From an uncultured beta proteobacterium (GTDB lineage Bacteria; Pseudomonadota; Gammaproteobacteria; Burkholderiales; Burkholderiaceae_C): a DNA stretch of 8,824 nt. A program made the position numbers and the translations under genes. How positions within the stretch are numbered: the stretch's first letter is position 1; each line of letters begins with the position of its first letter. Below the pieces are notes generated by a model, which ran no database searches, was not told where the DNA came from, and worked only from the letters and a program-made list of their open reading frames with translations. The stretch spans positions 1 through 8,824 of the forward strand of contig CAIXMC010000112.1 of assembly GCA_903920405.1 (NCBI GenBank). The letters run 5' to 3'. Positions 1 through 6,974 of the stretch are shown here, piece after piece.

Positions 1-257
1 CCGAACTCGTCCATACCGTCAAAACCTTGCAACAAGATCACTGCTGGATTGAGCAAAACTGGCTGGAACTAGGTCCCATGCTGCGCGGTATCGCACAAAG
101 TGAAGACTGGCCTGACCTCGCTGAACTCAAGCATTATGTTGAAGTCTTTGTATCTTTGTGCCACGACCACATCACGCTTGAAGAGGCACTGATTTACCCT
201 GAAGCCAAGTCAAGGCTGGCACAAGAACTGGCAGAGCGTGCCAATCGCCAAGGTTGA
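1..257 (+). CDS. Hemerythrin-like (HHE) domain protein, C-terminal part
   Basis: The reading frame is already open at the left edge (first full codon at 3) and ends at TGA 255-257, so only about the last 84 residues are present. I assign it to the hemerythrin/HHE family from its pattern: an HxxxE helix (HCWIE), then a WLELGPML stretch, then a histidine- and glutamate-rich helix HDHITLEEALIYPEAK, close to the H-x3-EE-x2-L-P iron-ligand helix of bacterial HHE proteins. The RxG-type tail (ERANRQG) also fits Burkholderiales members as I remember them. Family members bind a non-heme di-iron centre and are linked to oxygen, nitric oxide or iron sensing or storage; the role here cannot be told. A TTG at 27 is in frame but is probably internal, because the family fold needs further upstream helices. 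It converges on gyrB with an 86-base gap. The family call is fairly firm, the function open. Confidence 0.72.
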   Translation, partial: ELVHTVKTLQQDHCWIEQNWLELGPMLRGIAQSEDWPDLAELKHYVEVFVSLCHDHITLEEALIYPEAKSRLAQELAERANRQG

Positions 258-269
258 TGATGTTACGCT

Positions 270-297
270 CTATTAAAGATAGCTACTGATGCAATGC
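270..297. repeat. Small palindromic repeat, copy A (degenerate)
   Basis: This segment lies between the convergent hemerythrin-like gene and gyrB. It reads CTATTAAAGATAGCTAC and then a GATGCAATGC tail. CTAT (270-273) and ATAG (279-282) form a short stem around TAAAG. The core GATAGCTAC is shared, in the opposite orientation, with copy B at 5831-5860. It resembles a family of short intergenic repeats (CTATCAAAAAGATAGCTGCTTGCGC-like) that I recall from Comamonadaceae genomes; that family assignment rests on memory and was not searched. No clear intrinsic terminator for either converging gene is visible in 258-343. Confidence 0.45.
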
Positions 298-343
298 CAG
301 TATGCCTTGGAGGGTTATTTTATGGTTGATCCAAACCCTATCC

Positions 344-2941
<2,598 letters not shown>

Positions 2942-2956
2942 TCAATCAGTCAGTGT

Positions 2957-2974
2957 GACAGGTGCGACAGGTGC
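2957..2974. repeat. 9-bp tandem direct repeat in the gyrB leader
   Basis: GACAGGTGC occurs twice back to back (2957-2965 and 2966-2974) in the 85-base gap between dnaN and gyrB, ending 19 bases before the gyrB start codon. On the gyrB sense strand it reads GCACCTGTC twice. The rest of the gap toward dnaN (2991-3023) is A/T-rich and shows no clear terminator. The repeat may be neutral replication slippage, or it may affect gyrB translation. Confidence 0.6.
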
Positions 2975-3023
2975 GGTTTGCCCCATCAATGCACACAAAA
3001 ATAAATGAAAATATTTGGCATCT

Positions 3024-4130
3024 TTAAATGCGCATGGGCATGACAACGTATTTGAAGTTTGGGTTGTCAGGAATGGTGAATAAAACAGAGCTGTTACCGT
3101 CAGACAACTCAAAAGTGACCATGTCTTGAGTCATGTTGGTCAAAGCATCAATCAAGTAGGTGACGTTAAAACCAATTTCAATGCTGTCACCGCTGTAATC
3201 AATGTCAAGTTCATCGACTGCTTCTTCCTGCTCGGCATTGTTGGCGGCCACTTGCAAGGTGCCGGGTTCAATGTTCAGTCGAACACCTTTGAATTTTTCA
3301 CTTGTCAAAATAGCAGTGCGTTGCAGTGTAGAGAGCAAAGCTGCCCGTCCCAAGGTGATGCAATTTTGGTGATTGCGCGGGATGACGCGGTTGTAATCGG
3401 GGAACTTGCCTTCAACAAGTTTGGTCACAAATTCCATGCCATCAAACATGAATTTGGCTTGGTTATTGGCAAATTGCATCTCAATCGCACCTTCAGCATC
3501 TGACAACAGGCGCTGCAATTCAAGAACAGTTTTGCGCGGCAAAATCACCTCTTGCTTGGGCACTTCCACATCGAGCGTGGCAGCAGCAAATGCCAGTCGG
3601 TGGCCGTCAGTTGCTACCAGGCTGAGTTGCTGACCTTCAGCCACAAACAAAATACCGTTCAAGTAGTAACGAATGTCATGCACAGCCATGGAAAATGACA
3701 CCTGACTTAACAGTGATTTGAGCGTTTTTTGCGGAACACTGAAGATGGGACCAAAACTAGCGGATTCCTGCACCAGGGGGAAATCTTCGGCCGGCATGGT
3801 TTGCAGTGTGAACTTGCTTTTGCCGCCTTTCAAAATCAGCTTGGCGGCGTTTAACTCAAGCGACACCGATTGCTCGGACGGCATGGAACGCAAAATATCA
3901 ATCAACTTGCGTGCGCCGACGGTGGTAGAAAAGTCGCCCTCATCGCCGCCAAGATCAGATTCTGTGCGAATCTGAATTTCCAGATCGCTGGTCGTGAATT
4001 GCAAGATGTTTCCCATTTTGCGCAGCAAAACATTAGACAAAATGGGCAAGGTATGACGGCGCTCCACAATGCCGCACACCGCTTGTAAAACTGACAAGAC
4101 CCGGTCTTGGGTCGTTTTTAAAATAATCAT
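3024..4130 (-). CDS. dnaN: DNA polymerase III subunit beta (sliding clamp)
   Basis: Ring-forming processivity clamp of 368 residues, the usual family length. The dimer encircles DNA and tethers DNA polymerase III and other clamp-binding proteins at the fork. Visible family features are the N-terminus MIILKTTQDRVLSVLQAVCGIVERRHTLPIL, RYYLNGI (154-160), the ATDGHRLA block (173-180), EGKFPDYNRVIP (240-251), and the C-terminal MPMRI, which forms part of the partner-binding pocket. Three similar domains of about 120 residues are expected; no stop or gap interrupts them. The ATG at 4130 follows a clear ribosome binding site. It lies 95 bases downstream of dnaA, with a strong hairpin in the gap, and 85 bases upstream of gyrB in the same direction, so an operon is likely. 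Confidence 0.98.
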   Translation of the reverse strand: MIILKTTQDRVLSVLQAVCGIVERRHTLPILSNVLLRKMGNILQFTTSDLEIQIRTESDLGGDEGDFSTTVGARKLIDILRSMPSEQSVSLELNAAKLILKGGKSKFTLQTMPAEDFPLVQESASFGPIFSVPQKTLKSLLSQVSFSMAVHDIRYYLNGILFVAEGQQLSLVATDGHRLAFAAATLDVEVPKQEVILPRKTVLELQRLLSDAEGAIEMQFANNQAKFMFDGMEFVTKLVEGKFPDYNRVIPRNHQNCITLGRAALLSTLQRTAILTSEKFKGVRLNIEPGTLQVAANNAEQEEAVDELDIDYSGDSIEIGFNVTYLIDALTNMTQDMVTFELSDGNSSVLFTIPDNPNFKYVVMPMRI

Positions 4131-4134
4131 GATG

Positions 4135-4139
4135 TCCTT
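4135..4139 (-). promoter_or_regulatory. dnaN ribosome binding site
   Basis: The minus strand reads TAAGGACATCATG: AAGGA sits four bases before the dnaN ATG. The spacing is short but acceptable, and it supports the start at 4130. Confidence 0.65.
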
Positions 4140-4187
4140 ACAGAAGTCAATAAAACACAGCGTTTCAGGATAATAAAGAGGTTATTT

Positions 4188-4216
4188 TCCCACTCATTTG
4201 GGGCAAATTTGTGGGA
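4188..4216. repeat. Nested inverted repeat (hairpin) between dnaA and dnaN
   Basis: TCCCAC (4188-4193) pairs with GTGGGA (4211-4216). Inside it, ATTTG (4196-4200) pairs with CAAAT (4204-4208) around a three-base loop, separated from the outer stem by a 2x2 mismatch (TC/TT). In the dnaA-to-dnaN transcript this gives 11 base pairs, beginning 9 bases after the dnaA stop codon. The bases after the hairpin on that strand are AAAATAAC, not a U run, so it is not a textbook intrinsic terminator. It may be an attenuator, an RNA processing or stabilising structure, or a protein site. Confidence 0.6.
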
Positions 4217-4225
4217 GCTTTGGGT

Positions 4226-5638
4226 TCACCCTTTGAGGGTTTGTTCAAGCAGATGCAATTGCTGATTCAGATCAGTGGATTGTTGTCGCTCGCTGCTCAT
4301 TTTGCGAACGGCATGCAGCACCGTGGTGTGATCGCGACCGCCAAAGAGTTCGCCAATCTCAGGTAAGCTCTTTTGCGTTAATTCCTTGGCGAGGTACATG
4401 GCAATCTGGCGTGGCCTTGCAATGTTGGCGGGACGCTTTTTGGAATACATGTCCGCTACTTTGATTTTGTAATAGTCCGCTACAGTTTTCTGAATATTTT
4501 CGACCGAAATTTGCCGATTTTGAATCGACAATAAATCGCGCAACGCTTCGCGTGCCGATGTGATGGTGATTTCCTTGTGATTGAAACGTGTGTACGCCAA
4601 AATTTTACTCAACGCACCTTCTAGCTCACGAACATTGGATCGTACATTTTTTGCCACAAAAAAGGAGACATCTTCAGGCATCGTTATCCCCTCTAGCAAA
4701 GCCTTGCTGATCAGAATAGCCACACGCATTTCAAGCTCGGGAGGTTCAATGGCGACTGTCAGCCCAGATGCAAAACGTGACACCAGGCGCTCATGAATGG
4801 CAGTCAGGGCTTTAGGGTAGGTGTCACTGGTCATCACAATGTGTGATTTTTTGGCCAACAAGGCCTCAAAAGCATTAAAAAATTCTTCTTGTGATCGCTC
4901 TTTGTTGGCAAAAAACTGAACATCATCAATCAACAACAAATCGAGCGAGTGATAATATTCCTTGAATTCATCGAAGGCCTTGCGCTGATAGGCTTTGACC
5001 ACATCGGTCACGAATTGTTCAGCGTGGATGTAGAGAATTTTGGCATCGGGTTGTTGGGCGAGCAGATGGTTTCCGATAGCGTGCATCAAGTGCGTCTTGC
5101 CCAACCCAACGCCCCCATAAATAAACAAAGGGTTGTACATCGAACCCGGCATGTCAGCGACATGCAGTGCGGCTGCTCGTGCCATACGATTGGCACTGCC
5201 CTCCACCAACGCATCAAAAGTTAAAGCGGTGTTGAGTCTGTGTTTGGGAAGCGCCAAGGGGCGCACCGTCTTGGCCTCACTGATCTTGTCCGAACCTTCT
5301 TCGGTCTGGTGATCAACCTTGACGGCATGAACGCGGGTTTTAGCCTCGCGAGCCAACAAGGCCAGTTCAATCTGCACAGGGTGTCCTGTCAAACGCTCCA
5401 TCAGAATGGCCAGACGGGGGCTGTACTGAACCCTGATCCAGTCGAGTTTGAAACGATTGGCTACAAAAATGGTAACTTTGGACAAATCATCTTCAACACG
5501 GGCGGACAAAGGCTTGATCCAGGTATGGAACAGCTCTGGAGACAATTCCTGTTCAAGCAGATCAACACAGCACTGCCAAACATCTGTGACGGCTTTATTG
5601 AGGGGGGGAAGGTGTGGGGGGTGAGATCCCGATGTCAT
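4226..5638 (-). CDS. dnaA: Chromosomal replication initiator protein DnaA
   Basis: AAA+ ATPase of 470 residues that binds oriC, melts it and loads the DnaB helicase. Domain I is at about 15-95 ([24 protein letters not shown]), a short variable domain II at about 96-132, the AAA+ core at about 135-370, and DNA-binding domain IV at about 372-470. In the core: Walker A GGVGLGKT (175-182), Walker B LLIDDVQF (235-242), sensor 1 MTSDTYP (269-275), box VII arginine finger R288 in RLVSRF, and sensor 2 R337 in NVRELEG. Domain IV has the signature helix-turn-helix: [13 protein letters not shown] (408-420) and [14 protein letters not shown] (433-446). The only Met start is ATG 5638; upstream in frame there is no start before a TAA at 5663-5665, and the Shine-Dalgarno is weak. 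The N-terminus is His/Pro-rich ([13 protein letters not shown]) and is encoded by C runs. It is divergent from rpmH across the presumed origin. Confidence 0.98.
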   Translation of the reverse strand: MTSGSHPPHLPPLNKAVTDVWQCCVDLLEQELSPELFHTWIKPLSARVEDDLSKVTIFVANRFKLDWIRVQYSPRLAILMERLTGHPVQIELALLAREAKTRVHAVKVDHQTEEGSDKISEAKTVRPLALPKHRLNTALTFDALVEGSANRMARAAALHVADMPGSMYNPLFIYGGVGLGKTHLMHAIGNHLLAQQPDAKILYIHAEQFVTDVVKAYQRKAFDEFKEYYHSLDLLLIDDVQFFANKERSQEEFFNAFEALLAKKSHIVMTSDTYPKALTAIHERLVSRFASGLTVAIEPPELEMRVAILISKALLEGITMPEDVSFFVAKNVRSNVRELEGALSKILAYTRFNHKEITITSAREALRDLLSIQNRQISVENIQKTVADYYKIKVADMYSKKRPANIARPRQIAMYLAKELTQKSLPEIGELFGGRDHTTVLHAVRKMSSERQQSTDLNQQLHLLEQTLKG

Positions 5639-5690
5639 TGTGATATCAGCTTCTGTTAATCGTTATCAATTGCTGCAACGTTCATTCTAA

Positions 5691-5718
5691 TTTATCCGAT
5701 CTGCGATCAAAATATCAA
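5691..5718 (-). promoter_or_regulatory. Candidate dnaA promoter
   Basis: On the minus strand, TTGATA (plus-strand 5713-5718) is a five-of-six match to the -35 consensus. Sixteen bases on is GATAAA (5691-5696), a four-of-six match to the -10 consensus. Transcription would start near 5684, giving a leader of about 45 bases. An alternative -10, TAGAAT, lies at 5684-5689. The weak DnaA-box-like TTATCCGAT overlaps the -10, which would allow autoregulation, but that is speculative. Confidence 0.35.
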
Positions 5719-5727
5719 AAACAAGAC

Positions 5728-5746
5728 GGGTGCGATTCAAAGTGAT
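5728..5746 (+). repeat. Left arm of perfect 19-bp inverted repeat
   Basis: GGGTGCGATTCAAAGTGAT here is the exact reverse complement of 5924-5942. Similarity continues inward for about 16 more bases with small gaps (shared GGA, GCAGC, AA and AT). The arm lies 9 bases upstream of the candidate dnaA -35. Confidence 0.85.
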
Positions 5747-5830
5747 TGGGATGCAGCAATATTCACCTGTCACGCTGCACGAACCTGAGTGAGTTTTTTG
5801 GTATAACAAATCGGCCTCTATCGCCCGTCC

Positions 5831-5863
5831 TGCTTGCGTATGTAGCTATCTTTTTGATAGTTA
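5831..5863. repeat. Small palindromic repeat, copy B
   Basis: CTATC (5846-5850) and GATAG (5856-5860) pair around TTTTT. With TAG/TTA outside, the stem reaches eight pairs including one G-T. The flank TGCTTGCGTATGTAG precedes it. The reverse complement begins CTATCAAAAAGATAGCTAC and matches copy A at 270-297 apart from a two-base gap and a few changes. It sits in the middle of the presumed origin spacer, between the arms of the 19-bp inverted repeat. It resembles an intergenic repeat type I recall from Comamonadaceae. Confidence 0.6.
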
Positions 5864-5923
5864 AATGGGGGAATAAATTCGCCCAACTCGTATCTTTGTA
5901 TGTGGCCATGTTGGCTGCTCCAC

Positions 5924-5942
5924 ATCACTTTGAATCGCACCC
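5924..5942 (-). repeat. Right arm of perfect 19-bp inverted repeat
   Basis: ATCACTTTGAATCGCACCC mirrors 5728-5746 with no mismatch, the arms being 177 bases apart. It lies 12-16 bases upstream of the candidate rpmH -35. I saw no matching direct repeats outside the two arms, so an insertion element is not supported. Confidence 0.85.
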
Positions 5943-5954
5943 ACTTGGCTTCAA

Positions 5955-5986
5955 GTGACAGACAGTGTGTTGAAATTTGCCATAAT
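5955..5986 (+). promoter_or_regulatory. Candidate rpmH operon promoter
   Basis: CATAAT (5981-5986) is a five-of-six -10 match. Possible -35 boxes are CAGACA (5959-5964, 16-base spacing) or the better-matching but distant GTGACA (5955-5960, 20-base spacing). Transcription would start near 5993, leaving a structured leader of about 97 bases before rpmH. Confidence 0.4.
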
Positions 5987-5996
5987 CAACGGTTCA

Positions 5997-6043
5997 CCTG
6001 CCTGAAGCAGGCCACACTACCACACCGACATTGACCCGGTGTG
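5997..6043 (+). promoter_or_regulatory. Two hairpins in the rpmH leader
   Basis: The first is CCTGC (5997-6001) with GCAGG (6007-6011), or alternatively GCCTG (6000-6004) with CAGGC (6008-6012). The second is CACACCG (6021-6027) with CGGTGTG (6037-6043), seven perfect pairs around a nine-base loop. Both would lie in the 5' leader if the promoter call is right. No U run follows either, so they are not intrinsic terminators. They may control or stabilise the message. Confidence 0.5.
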
Positions 6044-6073
6044 ATCAACATGCTGGGGCACTTTAGCCTTTTT

Positions 6074-6079
6074 GAGGAA
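6074..6079 (+). promoter_or_regulatory. rpmH ribosome binding site
   Basis: GAGGAA stands ten bases before the rpmH ATG. The spacing is slightly long, but it is the only purine-rich match nearby and it supports the start at 6090. Confidence 0.7.
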
Positions 6080-6089
6080 TTTCCAAACA

Positions 6090-6224
6090 ATGAAACGCAC
6101 CTACCAACCCTCCAAAACACGTCGCGCACGCACTCACGGCTTTCTGGTTCGCATGAAAACACGCGGCGGACGTGCTGTCATCAACGCTCGTCGCGCCAAG
6201 GGGCGCAAACGTCTTGCGGTTTAA
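6090..6224 (+). CDS. rpmH: 50S ribosomal protein L34
   Basis: A 44-residue, strongly basic protein of the large ribosomal subunit. The whole chain matches the family: [18 protein letters not shown], then [25 protein letters not shown], ending at the usual length. The arginine- and lysine-rich sequence binds 23S rRNA. The ATG at 6090 follows GAGGAA, and the conserved MKRTYQPS start leaves no doubt about the position. It is the first gene of the rightward operon, divergent from dnaA, and 55 bases upstream of rnpA, an arrangement conserved in many bacteria that couples ribosome and RNase P synthesis. Confidence 0.98.
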   Translation: MKRTYQPSKTRRARTHGFLVRMKTRGGRAVINARRAKGRKRLAV

Positions 6225-6243
6225 TCGTCTTTTGGTCTGAGCC

Positions 6244-6263
6244 TAAGACACCGTAAGACACCG
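6244..6263 (+). repeat. 10-bp tandem direct repeat between rpmH and rnpA
   Basis: TAAGACACCG occurs twice with no gap (6244-6253, 6254-6263) in the 55-base rpmH-rnpA spacer. It forms the loop of a possible stem CTGAG (6237-6241) / CTCAG (6265-6269), whose right side overlaps the rnpA Shine-Dalgarno. Confidence 0.65.
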
Positions 6264-6267
6264 CCTC

Positions 6268-6272
6268 AGGGG
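6268..6272 (+). promoter_or_regulatory. rnpA ribosome binding site
   Basis: AGGGG lies seven bases before ATG 6280 but only four before the in-frame TTG at 6277, so it favours the ATG as the start. Confidence 0.65.
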
Positions 6273-6279
6273 CTGGTTG

Positions 6280-6696
6280 ATGTTGAAACACCTGACCAGC
6301 CATCGTCAGTTCCAGTTGGTGTTATCGGGCATGGTTTTGGCTCGAACGTCGCATTTTGTTCTGCATGGTCTGGATTATTCTTTTCTTGACACTCCCCATC
6401 GTGACTTGTTTTCAGGTCATCCCATCTGGATGGGCGTGATGGTGCCCAAGCGCTGGGCTAAAAGGGCAGTCACCCGCAACACCATCAAACGACAAATTTA
6501 CGCGATCGGCCGTGACTATGAAACTTCCCTGGTGTTGTCTGCTTACGTTGTCCGATTACGTCGCGGTTTTGATCGTGTTCAATACGTCAGTGCCACTTCC
6601 AAAGCGTTGAAGACAGCCGTGCGTGACGAATTGACAAGTTTATTCACCGAAGCTGCCGGTCGTCTGGTGTCTGTTGCGCCAAAGGTGTGCTCATGA
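6280..6696 (+). CDS. rnpA: Ribonuclease P protein component
   Basis: A 138-residue basic protein that joins the catalytic RNase P RNA (rnpB, not in this window) and helps it bind and cleave the 5' leader of precursor tRNAs. The family signature is at 61-74, KRAVTRNTIKRQIY, corresponding to the conserved RNR motif (R66, N67, K70, R71) on the long helix. The early F11 and the GVMVPKR strand (52-58) fit the ferredoxin-like fold. The length is normal for Burkholderiales. I start it at ATG 6280 and not the adjacent TTG 6277, because of codon preference and Shine-Dalgarno spacing. Its stop overlaps the yidD start (ATGA), suggesting coupled translation. Confidence 0.95.
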   Translation: MLKHLTSHRQFQLVLSGMVLARTSHFVLHGLDYSFLDTPHRDLFSGHPIWMGVMVPKRWAKRAVTRNTIKRQIYAIGRDYETSLVLSAYVVRLRRGFDRVQYVSATSKALKTAVRDELTSLFTEAAGRLVSVAPKVCS

Positions 6697-6974
6697 AGCA
6701 CCTCTTGGTGGCGCTCGTCAAAGCCTACCGTCTTTTGTTAAGCCCTTCACTGGGATCGTCTTGCCGTTTTGAACCCAGTTGTTCGGCTTTTGCGCTCGAT
6801 GCCTTGCAATGGCATGGTGCGGTTTGGGGTATTTACCTGACACTCAAACGTATGGCACGCTGCCACCCTTGGTGCGAAGGCGGTTTTGACCCCGTTCCAC
6901 CTTTTGTTCCTTCCCTGTCCATTGGTTTGGTCGCCCGCTTGTTTTCTTCTTTCAATTCAAAGAAATCCTCATGA
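6693..6974 (+). CDS. yidD: Membrane protein insertion efficiency factor YidD
   Basis: A 93-residue protein of the YidD family, which is associated with the inner face of the membrane and thought to assist YidC-dependent insertion. The conserved core is obvious: CRFEPSCSAFALDAL (24-38), HGAVWGIYLTLKRMARCHPW (41-60) and GGFDPVP (63-69), with conserved cysteines C24, C30 and C57. An N-terminal amphipathic stretch LVALVKAYRLLLSP precedes it. The tail after 70 is variable and ends in lysines and serines. The start is ATG 6693, overlapping the rnpA stop by four bases; a GTG two codons upstream is less likely. The TGA overlaps the yidC ATG in the same way, linking production of the two proteins. Confidence 0.95.
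   Translation: MKHLLVALVKAYRLLLSPSLGSSCRFEPSCSAFALDALQWHGAVWGIYLTLKRMARCHPWCEGGFDPVPPFVPSLSIGLVARLFSSFNSKKSS

Larger units (their letters stand above)
5669..5760. repeat. 9-bp inverted repeat ATTGCTGCA / TGCAGCAAT
   Basis: ATTGCTGCA at 5669-5677 is the exact reverse complement of TGCAGCAAT at 5752-5760; the two flank the dnaA promoter candidate. A related TTGGCTGCT lies at 5911-5919, next to the right arm of the 19-bp inverted repeat. At nine bases this could be chance, but it falls in the same small region as the other symmetries. Confidence 0.4.
5639..6089. other. dnaA-rpmH spacer, presumed oriC region
   Basis: This 451-base non-coding stretch separates divergent dnaA and rpmH, the usual oriC site in Burkholderiales. 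Gene direction switches here, both arms pointing away. The dnaA side (about 5640-5726) is A/T-rich with two GATC sites (5698-5701, 5705-5708), a possible unwinding region. Reading both strands, I found no site within one mismatch of the DnaA box TTATNCACA. Weak candidates with two mismatches are TGCTCCACA (5916-5924), TGTGTTGAA (5966-5974) and TGTGATCAA (6040-6048); TTATCCGAT (5692-5700) has three. The spacer also holds a 19-bp inverted repeat, a palindromic repeat, two candidate promoters and two leader hairpins. Calling it the origin is inference from context. Confidence 0.6.

Noticed and set aside
4188..4216. Hairpin after dnaA as an intrinsic terminator
   Set aside because: The strand after the stem is AAAATAAC with no U run in the dnaA direction, and dnaN normally shares a transcript with dnaA.
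5728..5942. Inverted repeat as the ends of a small insertion element
   Set aside because: I saw no target-site duplication outside the arms and no transposase fragment between them, so the mobile-element reading is not supported.
5746..5958. 70-residue plus-strand open frame in the dnaA-rpmH spacer
   Set aside because: It starts with TTG, has no ribosome binding site, runs through the palindromic repeat and the right arm of the inverted repeat, and resembles no family I know.
6041..6256. 71-residue plus-strand open frame overlapping rpmH
   Set aside because: It is out of frame with the certain L34 gene and has no family match or good start signal.
6640..6648. TTATTCACC, one mismatch from a DnaA box
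   Set aside because: It is isolated inside the rnpA coding sequence; a single such site is expected by chance.
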